The position numbers and the translations under genes are program-made. This document shows, one piece after another, positions 56,208-64,000 of a stretch of 64,000 bases of DNA. Numbering within the stretch: position 1 is the stretch's first letter; each line of letters starts with the position of its first letter. Origin of the DNA: Phytohabitans houttuyneae (GTDB lineage: Bacteria > Actinomycetota > Actinomycetes > Mycobacteriales > Micromonosporaceae); contig NZ_BLPF01000001.1 of assembly GCF_011764425.1 (NCBI RefSeq), positions 248,001-312,000 of the forward strand, in the 5' to 3' direction. The notes beneath the pieces are model-generated. The model was not told the DNA's origin. It did not search any database and was given only the letters and a program-made list of their open reading frames with translations.

Positions 56208-57042
56208 CCGTTGGCGCCGGGTCGTCGTGGGGGCGGCCCGGCGCTCAGCTCCACGACCAGCGGCCGGTGGTCGGAAAAGGGCACCCGCGGCGTCTCCGCG
56301 GTCCCCTCGCCCGGCCACCGCGCTCCCCCACGCCGGTCCAGCAGCACGTGGTCGAGCTGCACGCGCGGCTCCCAGGCCGGAAACGTCGGCCGCCGGGCCA
56401 GCGGCCGCCACCCCGACACCAGCGCCGCCGCGCGCGCCGGCATGTTCAGGTCGCCGAGCAGCACCCGTGGCGACGGCAGGCGGCGCAGCGCGCGGACCGC
56501 CAGCCGCAGCTGGCCGGCGTTCCACGCGGGCACGAACGACAGGTGCGTGGTCGCGACGGTGAACGGCCCGTCCGGCCCCTCCACCACGGCGGCGAGCACG
56601 ACCCGTGGCTCGTCGCGCAGCCACATGAACCGCCCGCGCGACAGGGCCGGGGCGCCGGCGGCCGCGGGCGGTGCCAGGATCGGCGAGCGCAGCGGCGCGC
56701 CGGTCAGCCGGGTGACGTGCCACGACCGCACCGGCCAGCGGCTGATCAGGCTCACCCCGAAGCTCGGCTCGCCGGCACCGTCATCGTCGTGGGCGAGCCG
56801 CCGGTACGTCTCGCCGGGCGTGCCGATCAGCGCCGGCGCGAACCGGTGCGCGACCGCGCCGCTCGCCTCGGCGGCCAGCTCCGTGAGGTCGAGGTGACCG
56901 CTGCGCGCCTGCCCCGGTCGACCTCCTGCAGGCCGAGCACGTCGGCCTTGAGATCGGCGATCACGGAGCGGAAGCGCTCCCGCTCCACCGCACCGTCGTC
57001 GAGGGACCTTCCGTGCAGGACGTTGAAGGTGGCCAGGCGCAC
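56201..57042 (-). pseudogene. EEP-family hydrolase, frameshifted near 56912-56915
   Basis: From GTG 57042 the frame reads RLATFNVLHGRSLDD and LKADVLGLQEVDRG, then breaks. The continuation QARSGHLDLTELAAEASGAVAHRFAPALIG is in the neighbouring frame to the stop at 56201, which overlaps the giant gene by 7 bases. One more G restores 280 residues with the EEP motifs: TFNVLHG (Asn), LQEVDR (Glu), TTHLSF (His), LLGDLNM (Asp/Asn), VQLDHVLL and SDHRP (His). No signal peptide. It is a second EEP protein in the window, divergent from the chitinase. Confidence 0.75.
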
Positions 57043-57120
57043 GGGTTCCAGGGTACGGGGCGGCACGATCTCCGCGTTGCGGTCTCTTACTATGAACAAA
57101 GTTAACTGATAAGCTCCCTG

Positions 57121-57140
57121 CCCAATCGACGATGATTGGG
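57121..57140. promoter_or_regulatory. Hairpin in the chitinase leader
   Basis: CCCAATC-gacgat-GATTGGG, perfect 7-base arms, ends 6 bases before the chosen start at 57147 and contains the alternative ATG at 57132. It may hide the ribosome site or act as an operator. No DasR-type TGGTCTAGACCA is visible in front of this chitinase. Confidence 0.45.
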
Positions 57141-57146
57141 GTTCTC

Positions 57147-58505
57147 ATGCGCGCTCGGCGTCTGGTGTTGGCCCTGGTGACAGGGATGGCGGCGGCGGTC
57201 GTCGCCGGGATCGGCCTCGCGCCGAACGTCGGGGCGGCGCCCCAACTGCTCGTGGTCTGCAACGCACCGGCGTGGGCCGAGGGCAACACCTACACGGCCG
57301 GCGCGCAGGTGGTCTACAGCCTCCGCCTGTACCAGGCGCTGGTCACGCACACCGCACACCCCGGCGCCGGCTGGAACCCGGCCGCCACCCCGTCGCTCTG
57401 GCGCGACCTCGGCGCGTGCGACGGCCAGACGCCGCCCACGCCGACGCGCACGGCCTCGCCCACGCCGACCCGCACGGCCTCGCCGACGCCGTCCGTGTCG
57501 CCCACGCGGTCCCCCTCCCCCACACCCACGACCCCGGCGCCGACCGGCTCGACCTGCGCGGTCAAGTCGCGGCCCGCGGGCAAGGTCCTGCACGGGTACT
57601 GGGAGAACTGGGACGGCACGTCCAACGGCGTGCACCCGCCGCTCGGCTGGATCCCGATCACCGACGCGCGGATCCGCCAGCACGGGTACAACGTGATCAA
57701 CGCGGCCTTCCCGGTGATCCTCTCCGACGGCACGGTGCTGTGGGAGGACGGGATGGACGCCACGGTGAAGGTGGCCACGCCGGCCGAGATGTGCGCGGCC
57801 AAGGCGGCCGGGCTCACGATCCTGCTGTCGATCGGCGGCGCCACGGCCGGCATCGACCTGTCGTCGTCCGCGGTGGCCGACCGGTTCGTCGCCACTGTCG
57901 TGCCGATCCTCAAGCGGTACAACTTCGACGGCATCGACATCGACATCGAGACCGGCCTCACCGGCAGCGGCAACATCAACCAGCTCTCGACCTCGCAGGC
58001 CAACCTGATCCGCATCATCGACGGCGTGCTCGCCCAGATGCCGTCCAACTTCGGGCTCACGATGGCGCCGGAGACGGCGTACGTGACCGGCGGCAGCGTC
58101 ACCTACGGCTCGATCTGGGGCGCGTACCTGCCGATCGTCAAAAAGTACGCGGACAACGGCCGGCTGTGGTGGCTGAACATGCAGTACTACAACGGCAGCA
58201 TGTACGGCTGCTCGGGCGACTCGTACGGCGCCGGCACGGTGCAGGGCTTCACGGTGCAGACGAACTGCCTCAACAGCGGGTTGGTCATCCAGGGCACCAC
58301 GATCCGGGTACCGTACGACAAGCAGGTGCCCGGGCTGCCCGCCCAGGCCGGTGCCGGCGGGGGCTACATGACGCCGAGCCTCGTCTCGCAGGCGTGGGGC
58401 TCGATCAACGGGCAGCTCAAGGGCCTGATGACGTGGTCGATCAACTGGGACGGCTCGCGCAACTGGACCTTCGGCGACAACGTCCGCTCGCTACAGGGGC
58501 GGTGA
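57147..58505 (+). CDS. Secreted GH18 chitinase with N-terminal CBM5/12
   Basis: 452 residues from ATG at 57147 (ATG 57132 lies in the leader hairpin). Signal peptide (LVLALVTGMAAAVVAGIGLAP), chitin-binding CBM5/12 (about 35-90; PAWAEGNTYTAGAQVVY...YQALVTHTAHPGAGWNPA...SLWRDLG), Pro/Thr/Ser linker with repeated SPTPTRTA, and GH18 catalytic domain. The catalytic DxxDxDxE is DGIDIDIE with E268 as acid and D264/D266 near it. Cuts chitin to oligosaccharides, which the amino-sugar operon at 21-28 kb could then use. Four 20-21-base repeats follow its stop. Confidence 0.9.
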   Translation: MRARRLVLALVTGMAAAVVAGIGLAPNVGAAPQLLVVCNAPAWAEGNTYTAGAQVVYSLRLYQALVTHTAHPGAGWNPAATPSLWRDLGACDGQTPPTPTRTASPTPTRTASPTPSVSPTRSPSPTPTTPAPTGSTCAVKSRPAGKVLHGYWENWDGTSNGVHPPLGWIPITDARIRQHGYNVINAAFPVILSDGTVLWEDGMDATVKVATPAEMCAAKAAGLTILLSIGGATAGIDLSSSAVADRFVATVVPILKRYNFDGIDIDIETGLTGSGNINQLSTSQANLIRIIDGVLAQMPSNFGLTMAPETAYVTGGSVTYGSIWGAYLPIVKKYADNGRLWWLNMQYYNGSMYGCSGDSYGAGTVQGFTVQTNCLNSGLVIQGTTIRVPYDKQVPGLPAQAGAGGGYMTPSLVSQAWGSINGQLKGLMTWSINWDGSRNWTFGDNVRSLQGR

Positions 58506-58571
58506 GACTCGCTACAGGGCGGTGAGACTCGCTACAGGGGCGGTGAGACTCGCTACAGGGGCGGTGAGATA
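58488..58571 (+). repeat. Four tandem copies of a 21-base unit at the chitinase 3' end
   Basis: The unit TCGCTACAGGGGCGGTGAGA(C) recurs four times across 58488-58571. The first copy encodes the last residues SLQGR and the stop codon; the others repeat them beyond the stop. The second copy has only three Gs in the GGGG run and is 20 bases long. Confidence 0.85.
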
Positions 58572-58575
58572 GGCG

Positions 58576-58616
58576 CGCGCGGCCCGGTGCTGGTGACACC
58601 GGGCCGCGCGTCTTTC
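58576..58616. terminator. Intrinsic terminator between chitinase and cellulase
   Basis: CGCGCGGCCCGGTG (58576-58589) pairs exactly with CACCGGGCCGCGCG (58597-58610) around a 7-base loop, followed by TCTTTCT. It serves the chitinase gene and, by symmetry, possibly the convergent cellulase gene. Confidence 0.8.
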
Positions 58617-58621
58617 TCCGC

Positions 58622-59977
58622 CTACAGCGGCGGGTACGCGTTCGCGATCAGCTCCTCGAACTGCGCCTGGAACCAGTGCCCGGACAGCGGGGCGTCCGCC
58701 AGCGCGCCGGACGGGTTGTTCTGGTTGCGCGGGTTCCCCTGGTAGGTGGGGTCGCACATCCGGTCGAAGCCCTTGCCCTCGTCGTTCGGGATGTCGCGGC
58801 TCGCGCCGTCGGACTCGCCCGGCGGCTTGATCCACACGTACGCGTCGATGCCCGACTCGGGCGACGCGGTCGGCCGCTCGCCGATGCCCGCCCCGGACTG
58901 GTTGCACCAGTTGCCGAGGTGGATGCGGCGGTCGAGCCGGGACTCGTTGACGAACGCCTCGGGGTCGCTCGACGTGCTCCGCGCGGTGGGCCGGTCCGGC
59001 CCGCCCCAACCGTTGCGGGAGGTGTCGATCAGCATGCCGATGTTGTCGTCGAACGCCATGCCGGCGAGCAGGTTGCGGTACGCCTGGGCGTAGGACAGCT
59101 CGTCGACGTACCGGTTCCAGTCGATCCACGACGAGTTGCCCTCGCGCACGACCTTGCCGCCGACGACGGTGTTCGCGTCGAAGAACGGCTCGTCAAGGAT
59201 CCCGTAGTTCGCCGTGTTGGTGATGAAGCCGTGCACGTCCGCGGGCGTCGCGCCGTTGGCCTGCGCGGCCTGCAGGAACATGTTGGCCGAGGCCTGGAAG
59301 TTGTCGTCCCAGCCCAGCCAGCCGTGGTGCCCGGCGTCGATGTAGTTGTAGACGTTCTCGATCGCGCCGAACCGCGCCAGGGCGTACCCGACGCCGTTGA
59401 CGTAGTTGCCGTTGGCCTTCATGACGTCGCACTCGGGCGTGGCGGTCTCCCGCGGACTGACGTTCGTCACGAGGTTGGGCAGCGAGTCGATCTCGATGAT
59501 CGTCACGATCCGCAGGTTGGCGTAGGCCGCGTCGCCCAGGATGCCGGCGATCACGTCGATGTACTCGGACTCGTACCGGCTCAGCTCGTCCGGGCCGAGC
59601 TCGCCGTTGGATGCGAGCGCGGCGCAGTCCCTGCCGGGCAGGTTGTAGATGACCACCTGGACCAGGTCGGCGCCCTGTGACAGCGCCTCGTCGAGGTGGT
59701 CCCGCAGACCCATCGTGTTGGACCCGGCGGAACCGGACTCGATCGCCGCGATCCGGTCGAGCCAGATCGCGGTCGGCTGGTCGGCGATCGCCCCGCCGCC
59801 GTTCGCCGCGGCCTGCGCCGACCACTCCGGGTTGACGTAGACCTGGGCACCCTCGTACGGGTTGTCGACCCGCGCCAGCGCGCTGGCCGAGCCGGTGCTG
59901 ACGGCGACCGCACCCGCCATCAGCGTGAACGCGGCGGCCACGGCGAGGCCGCGACGCAACCGACGATTGACGTGCAT
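58622..59977 (-). CDS. Secreted GH6 cellulase (1,4-beta-glucanase/cellobiohydrolase)
   Basis: 451 residues from ATG at 59977 behind AAGGAG. Signal peptide (RRGLAVAAAFTLMAGAVAVSTGSA), then a GH6 catalytic domain with NPEWSAQ, VVIYNLPGRDCAALASNGE (catalytic Asp region), VTIIEIDSLPNLVTN, ANYGILDEP, and MLIDTSRNGWGGPDRPT (catalytic Asp region). There is no CBM or linker, so it is a single-domain enzyme. It works with the CBM2-bearing GH3 beta-glucosidase at 3.1 kb for cellulose use. The upstream region is unusually A/T-rich at 60190-60320. Confidence 0.9.
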   Translation of the reverse strand: MHVNRRLRRGLAVAAAFTLMAGAVAVSTGSASALARVDNPYEGAQVYVNPEWSAQAAANGGGAIADQPTAIWLDRIAAIESGSAGSNTMGLRDHLDEALSQGADLVQVVIYNLPGRDCAALASNGELGPDELSRYESEYIDVIAGILGDAAYANLRIVTIIEIDSLPNLVTNVSPRETATPECDVMKANGNYVNGVGYALARFGAIENVYNYIDAGHHGWLGWDDNFQASANMFLQAAQANGATPADVHGFITNTANYGILDEPFFDANTVVGGKVVREGNSSWIDWNRYVDELSYAQAYRNLLAGMAFDDNIGMLIDTSRNGWGGPDRPTARSTSSDPEAFVNESRLDRRIHLGNWCNQSGAGIGERPTASPESGIDAYVWIKPPGESDGASRDIPNDEGKGFDRMCDPTYQGNPRNQNNPSGALADAPLSGHWFQAQFEELIANAYPPL

Positions 59978-60399
59978 GTGAACACTCCTTGGGGTCGCGT
60001 TTGCACGGACCCCGGAAGGACCCACGACCGCACGGCGCTCCCCTTCGCGCCTGCGGCCCTCCCGGGGGCGGCGGCCCGCGGAAACCCGCGCGACGGCCAT
60101 CACCGACGGGCGCACCACCGGAACGTCAGCCAACCCGGCCCGGACCTCGGGCGGCTGTTGCACCAGCGCGGCGACGGGTCCGTCTTTCACCCTCTACGCC
60201 TGCCTGGTGCGGCTCTATACGCACCCTATTGCACCCGATTGAATCCTTCAATAGGACTTCATCGATTTAATTCTCGATCTAAGCGATTGAACGGATGTGC
60301 GCTCATGGTCCTATTTGGACACACTGCATCCGATGTACCCCGTACCCAGGCCTTACGCCCCGAAACCCGTCCCCACCCACCGTCCCGATCGAGGACGAT
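59978..60399. promoter_or_regulatory. Divergent regulatory region with A/T-rich repeats
   Basis: No gene was found in this 420-base gap. It has a 10-base tandem GCACCCTATT/GCACCCGATT at 60221-60240, TTGAA-tcc-TTCAA around 60239-60251, and an 8-base inverted pair AATAGGAC (60250-60257) and GTCCTATT (60308-60315). These are in a patch of much lower GC than the rest of the window. It likely serves the cellulase and the beta-solenoid protein. Confidence 0.5.
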
Positions 60400-61833
60400 G
60401 TGCCGGTGGACGACGTCGAGCGCACAGTGGCCGAGGAACGACTTTGGCAGGCGTTCCCGCGCCGGGAGCCTGTCGATCTGAGTGAGGCCGAAGACCGGAC
60501 GATACGGGCGTCTGTCGTCCGCGCGCTGATGCTCGGCGCGCAGGTCGCCGATCCCGGCCACGTCGGAGCGATCATTGTCGTCGGGGCGCACGTGACAGGT
60601 GTCCTGGACGTTTCCTACGGTGATGTCGCGGCACCCGTCCGTATGGCCAGATGTGAGTTCGACAGTCGTATCGAGATGATCGGTACGCACCTGCGCGAAC
60701 TCAACCTGGAGGCCTCCACCCTGCGTGGCCTGCGTGCGGCGAAGGCGACGCTGGACGGCAATCTCAACCTGGATGCGGTGCGGTGTACCGGACCGATCGA
60801 GCTGGCGGGCGCCTGCATCGACGGCGCGCTGGTGCTCGATCGGGCGCGACTGCGGGCCGAGGCCGCGACGCTTGATGCCAGCCGGCTCTTCGTCGGCCAG
60901 GACCTGCGCGCCAACTTCGGCTTCACCAGCGATGGCGAGATCGTGCTGGACGACGCGAAGATCGACGGGTCGCTTCTGATGGAAGGAGCGACGATCAACT
61001 CGCCGGTTGGCCGCGCGCTCACCGCTCGCGGTCTCACCGTCGGCGCGGTCGCCAACCTGAACACCGGCTTCACCGCAAACGGTCGGGTGAGCGTCACGTC
61101 CGCACAGGTCGGCAGCCGGATCTCATTCGGCCATGCCCATCTATCCACACCCGACGGCGAGGCCCTCTCCTGCCGGCACCTGCGGTCGAACCAGCTGGTA
61201 CTGGAGACGGCAACCCGGATCGACGGCGAGGCGGACCTCACGTACGCCCATGTGGGGGTTCTGTGGGACGACCCGGCCACCTGGCCGGACGTACTGCACC
61301 TGCAAGGCTTCACGTACGACGCCATCCGCAGCCCGGCCTCCCTAGAACAGCGGCTGACCTGGTTGCGGCGGGAGCCGTCTGGATATCTGCCCGAGGCCTA
61401 CGACCAGCTGGCCGCCTTCTACCGCCGACTCGGTCACGACGACCAGGCCCGTGCCGTCCTCCTGGCCGGGCAGCGCCACCGCCGCGAGACGCTGAAGGCT
61501 CTGGGCAAGGTCTGGGGGCGCCTGCAGGATGGGGTGCTCGGCTACGGCTACCGGCCGTGGCTTGCCGCCCTCTGGCTCCTTGCAGCATGGATGGCCGGCG
61601 CCGTCTTCTTCGAGGTCGTGCCGCCGCAGGCGCAGCAAGCCGGGCGGGCCGGGCGTGCCGACCTCTACCTGTACACGTTGGATCTGCTCCTACCTGTCGC
61701 GGACCTGCAGCAGGAGGCCGCCTACCGACCGGTCGGCGCCGCCGCGTGGGGAGCGGCGGCGCTGGTCATGGTCGGCTGGCTGCTGGCCACGACGATCGCC
61801 GTCGGTGTCGCCCGGGTCCTGCGCCGCCCTTGA
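60400..61833 (+). CDS. Beta-solenoid (pentapeptide-like) membrane protein
   Basis: 477 residues from GTG at 60400 (GAGGA just upstream; GTG 60406 is an alternative). The first 300 residues are short repeats with alternating hydrophobic residues (GVLDVSYGDV, LNLEASTLRGLRAAKATLDGNLNLDAV, GALVLDRARLRAEA), as in right-handed beta-helices. A helical stretch (SLEQRLTWLRREPSGYLPEAYDQLAAFYRRLGHDDQAR) and two C-terminal transmembrane helices follow (WLAALWLLAAWMAGAVFF and AALVMVGWLLATTIAVGVA). Streptomyces homologues are loosely labelled membrane-associated oxidoreductase, but no redox motif is visible. Function unknown. Confidence 0.7.
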   Translation: MPVDDVERTVAEERLWQAFPRREPVDLSEAEDRTIRASVVRALMLGAQVADPGHVGAIIVVGAHVTGVLDVSYGDVAAPVRMARCEFDSRIEMIGTHLRELNLEASTLRGLRAAKATLDGNLNLDAVRCTGPIELAGACIDGALVLDRARLRAEAATLDASRLFVGQDLRANFGFTSDGEIVLDDAKIDGSLLMEGATINSPVGRALTARGLTVGAVANLNTGFTANGRVSVTSAQVGSRISFGHAHLSTPDGEALSCRHLRSNQLVLETATRIDGEADLTYAHVGVLWDDPATWPDVLHLQGFTYDAIRSPASLEQRLTWLRREPSGYLPEAYDQLAAFYRRLGHDDQARAVLLAGQRHRRETLKALGKVWGRLQDGVLGYGYRPWLAALWLLAAWMAGAVFFEVVPPQAQQAGRAGRADLYLYTLDLLLPVADLQQEAAYRPVGAAAWGAAALVMVGWLLATTIAVGVARVLRRP

Positions 61834-61840
61834 ACGCCGG

Positions 61841-63112
61841 CTAGGTCGACAAGCCGACAGGCTCGGCCTTCTCGGCGGCCGCCAGCGTCGTGGGGCGGCC
61901 GCGGGCGACCAGGTACAAGGGTGCGGCGGCGGCGGCGAGCACCGCGGCGCCCACGAGCATCGACGTGCTGACCGAGGTGGCGTCGGCGAGGGCGGTCAGG
62001 ACCAGCAGGCCGAGCGCGCCCGCCGGCTGGGCGACCATCGAGTTGAGCGAGAGGACCGTCGTGCGGTACGGGCCGTCGACCTGGCGGTGCAGCAGTCCCA
62101 TGTGGACCGGGTTGGCGGCGCCGTGCACGGTGTAGCAGAGCAGGTAGGCGGCGAGCACGCCCACCGGGCCGGCCAGCACTGCCATACCGACGACGGTGGC
62201 GCCCTGGAGCACCCGGAGCAGGGCGCCGGTCCACGGCGCGCCGATCCGGCGGCTCGCCAGCGGGACCAGCGCGGCGCCCGCGGCGGAGGCGAGCCAGGCG
62301 GCCGAGCCGGCGGGGCCGAGCAGCGTGGCGGCGGTGTCGGCGTCGCCGACCACCTCGGTGAGCCGGACCGGGAGCAGCGTCTCGAACGTGATCATGCCGA
62401 AGCCCCAGAAGAGCTCGACCGCCACGATCGCGGCCAGCACGCGGGAGCGGCGCAGCAGCCCCAGCGCGGCGCGGACCGTGCCCGGGACCTGCCGGACCGA
62501 GGCGAGCAGGGGTGCGGTGCCGCCCGCCGGCCGTACCTCGAAAAGCAGCAGCGCGACCGCGACGAGCCCGACCACCTGGACCGCGATGGCGGCCAGCACC
62601 GGCACGGCGAGCGGGTTGACGCCGGGCAGCGGGTCGAGGGCGACGAGCCCGCCGGCGGCCAGCGCTCCCGCGGCGATGGCCACGCCGACCACGGCGCCGC
62701 CGCGGCTGAGGCCGCTCTCGATGTCGGCGCCGGGGTCGCCGGCCAGGGCGGCGTCGACGTACCACGCGTCGAGCGGGCCGCTGTCGAGTGCCCGGTAGAC
62801 ACCCTGCAGCGCGAAGACCGCCACGAACAGCGCCAGCGACCCGGCCACCGCCAGCAGCGCGAACGAGGCCAGGTTGATCACGCCGGCGGCGAGCAGGACC
62901 GGGCGCCGGCCGAGCGCGTCGGCGAGGCCGCCGGTGGGCAGCTCCAGCGCGAGCACCAGCAGCCCCTGCGCGACACCGGCGGCGCCGACCTGGCTCAGCG
63001 TGAGGCCGCGGTCGAGGGGCAGGAGCACGAGGATGGGGATGACCAGGCCGGTGGCGAGCCAGCGCAGCCCGAGCAGCAGCAGGTAGCGCCGGCGGGCGCC
63101 GCGCGCGCTCAT
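61841..63112 (-). CDS. MFS transporter
   Basis: 423 residues from ATG at 63112, which overlaps the regulator's stop codon by one base. Twelve helices; motif A region GGLADALGRRPVLLAAGVINL. Residues PGADIESGLSRGGAVVGVA and the C-terminal half SLNSMVAQPAGALGLLVL are typical of small-molecule exporters. The tight coupling with an ArsR-type regulator points to drug- or metabolite-induced expression. Confidence 0.88.
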   Translation of the reverse strand: MSARGARRRYLLLLGLRWLATGLVIPILVLLPLDRGLTLSQVGAAGVAQGLLVLALELPTGGLADALGRRPVLLAAGVINLASFALLAVAGSLALFVAVFALQGVYRALDSGPLDAWYVDAALAGDPGADIESGLSRGGAVVGVAIAAGALAAGGLVALDPLPGVNPLAVPVLAAIAVQVVGLVAVALLLFEVRPAGGTAPLLASVRQVPGTVRAALGLLRRSRVLAAIVAVELFWGFGMITFETLLPVRLTEVVGDADTAATLLGPAGSAAWLASAAGAALVPLASRRIGAPWTGALLRVLQGATVVGMAVLAGPVGVLAAYLLCYTVHGAANPVHMGLLHRQVDGPYRTTVLSLNSMVAQPAGALGLLVLTALADATSVSTSMLVGAAVLAAAAAPLYLVARGRPTTLAAAEKAEPVGLST

Positions 63113-63687
63113 CACTCGGATCCGCCCGGCGCCGACGGGAGCCGCGGGAAGCCGGCGATGAACACCAGCACCTGCTCGCCCTCGCCGGTGGCCTCCCGCT
63201 CGTACCGCTCGATGACCGCGTGCAGGTCGTCGTTGAGCGCGCGCAGCCGGTCGGCCGGCAGGGTGAGCCCGAAGTCGCTGACCTCGGCGGCGTCCCGCCA
63301 GGCCGGCGGGTGCGTGTAGTGGTCGCGGACCCAGCCGGCGATCATCTCGGCGAACAGGCGCACCTGGTACTCCGTCAGCCAGGTCGCGGCGGCCCGGTCG
63401 TCGGGGTCCCCGGCGACGTCGCGGCTGTACCAACTGTGGCTGTCGTGCGCGGCCCGCCACCAGCGCTCCCGGCCGCGCCCCTGCTCCGCGTCCTCGACCA
63501 CCAGGCCGACGGCCGCGAGCTGGCGCAGGTGGTAGCTGGTCGCGCCGGTGTTGCTGCCCATGGCGGCCGCGAGGGTGGTGGCGGTGGCCGGGCCGTCGAG
63601 GCGCAGCGCGCTGAGCAGGCGTGAGCGCAGCGGGTGCGCGAGCACGCGCAGCTGCCTGCTGTCGAGCGTGACGCCGGACTCGTCCAT
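63112..63687 (-). CDS. ArsR-type winged-helix regulator of the MFS transporter
   Basis: 191 residues from ATG at 63687. N-terminal winged helix LDSRQLRVLAHPLRSRLLSALRLDGPATATTLAAAMGSNTGATSYHLRQLAAVGLVVE with no metal-binding cysteine motif; the remainder is a helical ligand or dimer domain. It is upstream of and overlapping the MFS gene on the minus strand. A direct repeat TATGCAC (63715-63721 and 63728-63734, 13 bases apart) and TTTCCG (63738-63743)/CGGAAA (63759-63764) in the promoter are candidate operators. Confidence 0.85.
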   Translation of the reverse strand: MDESGVTLDSRQLRVLAHPLRSRLLSALRLDGPATATTLAAAMGSNTGATSYHLRQLAAVGLVVEDAEQGRGRERWWRAAHDSHSWYSRDVAGDPDDRAAATWLTEYQVRLFAEMIAGWVRDHYTHPPAWRDAAEVSDFGLTLPADRLRALNDDLHAVIERYEREATGEGEQVLVFIAGFPRLPSAPGGSE

Positions 63688-63714
63688 GCCACTCACCGTA
63701 GCTTCCACAAAACT

Positions 63715-63764
63715 TATGCACAACTTCTATGCACGACTTTCCGCACCCGGGGGCCTTACGGAAA
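63715..63764. promoter_or_regulatory. Candidate operators before the ArsR-type gene
   Basis: Two direct TATGCAC elements 13 bases apart and an inverted TTTCCG/CGGAAA pair with 15 bases between. They precede the regulator start by 28-77 bases and the divergent secreted-protein gene by about 130-180 bases. Confidence 0.4.
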
Positions 63765-63894
63765 AGCCGAGCCTTGACGCGTGGAGGGTTGTCGATGACC
63801 CTGATGTTTCAGAACCGCCTCTTCGGCGCTGTGGCGGCCCTTTCGCGGGTCCGCCTCGGGCGGTGCCTTCACTCGCCCGACGCCAGGAGGTGTC

Positions 63895-64000
63895 ATGTCG
63901 CAGTACTCCCTTGTCCGTGCGCGACCACGCCGAGCGCTCGCCGCCGCGCTCACAGTGGTCGTCGCCGGCCTGCTCGGCGCGGTTGCCATCGCGCAGGGGC
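63895..64000 (+). CDS. Start of a secreted protein (truncated by the window edge)
   Basis: ATG at 63895 with AGGAGG at 63885-63890 opens a frame beginning MSQYSLVRARPRRALAAAL and continuing into the hydrophobic segment TVVVAGLLGAVAIAQG before the sequence ends. The positively charged start, hydrophobic core and small residues are a Sec signal peptide. The function lies beyond the window; secreted glycosyl hydrolases are a reasonable guess because of the neighbourhood, but nothing in the visible part shows it. Confidence 0.65.
   Translation, partial: MSQYSLVRARPRRALAAALTVVVAGLLGAVAIAQG

Noticed and set aside
50526-56723. 2065-residue minus-strand open frame opposite the giant gene
   Set aside because: Long antisense frames are common at this GC content. 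The plus strand has recognisable domains, a signal peptide and catalytic motifs.
57090-57146. DasR operator in front of the chitinase gene
   Set aside because: I looked for TGGTCTAGACCA-like sites, as seen in Streptomyces chitinase genes. Only AGTTAACT and the CCCAATC/GATTGGG hairpin are present, so DasR control is not supported here.

Overview
The window is very GC-rich (third codon positions almost all G or C), uses many GTG/TTG starts, and carries a gene mix typical of a soil or plant-associated filamentous actinomycete: CopC protein, SARP/AfsR regulator, LitR-crtB-phr light module, DasR-like amino-sugar regulation, secreted GH3/GH6/GH18 enzymes, vanadium haloperoxidase and TIGR04222-like protein. 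My inference is Micromonosporaceae. No rRNA, tRNA, CRISPR, transposase or phage gene was recognised; it reads as accessory chromosome.

Layout. 1-6.5 kb: tail of a MarR-like regulator, then minus-strand secreted/hydrolytic genes (EEP phosphatase, vanadium haloperoxidase, GH3 beta-glucosidase with CBM2) and a plus-strand SDR. 7-10.4 kb: two membrane proteins and a P450-ferredoxin pair. 10.6-13.7 kb: B12-domain MerR (LitR/CarH type) divergent from phytoene synthase and photolyase. 13.7-18.8 kb: PPOX flavoprotein, GNAT, HEAT protein, alpha/beta hydrolase, a divergent NAD-dependent DNA ligase. 18.9-21.1 kb: large CopC fusion. 21.3-28.7 kb: amino-sugar operon (GntR, lipoprotein binding protein, two permeases, BadF-type kinase, NanE epimerase, ceramidase-fold amidase, SIS protein). 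28.7-33.6 kb: ABC exporter, TetR, MFS exporter, MDMPI-like protein. 33.6-37.4 kb: two-component system, DUF6069-like protein, ene-reductase with divergent MerR. 38-41 kb: sugar-acid oxidation trio (epimerase/dehydrogenase, aldehyde dehydrogenase, FAH-fold dehydratase). 41-50.4 kb: Vps62-like membrane protein, ADP-ribosylglycohydrolase, RpiB-like isomerase, two secreted proteins, SARP regulator, FAD monooxygenase. 50.6-60 kb: an 1852-residue secreted ThuA/PQQ-dehydrogenase/PKD/CBM6/GH99-like/discoidin protein, a second EEP, GH18 chitinase and GH6 cellulase. 60.4-64 kb: beta-solenoid membrane protein, MFS plus ArsR-type regulator, and the start of a secreted protein.

Three patterns cut across the genes. 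First, a dispersed intergenic repeat recurs at five loci (86-487, 6528-6967, 10388-10573, 37436-37961, 49020-49210); four copies share an identical 30-mer around GGTCCGGACC, in both orientations, and one copy supplies the 3' end of the SARP gene. Second, five genes are broken by a single-base frameshift, each at a G/C run that is one base short, which points to sequence error more than to decay. Third, several regulator genes are divergent from, or lead, their probable targets and have visible dyads or half-sites in front of them (dre-like half-sites before the GntR gene, a TetR dyad, a MerR dyad).

The most interesting biology is the amino-sugar operon, where a leaderless ceramidase-fold zinc amidase sits between NanE and a SIS protein and no NagA deacetylase is visible, and the giant multidomain secreted carbohydrate protein.
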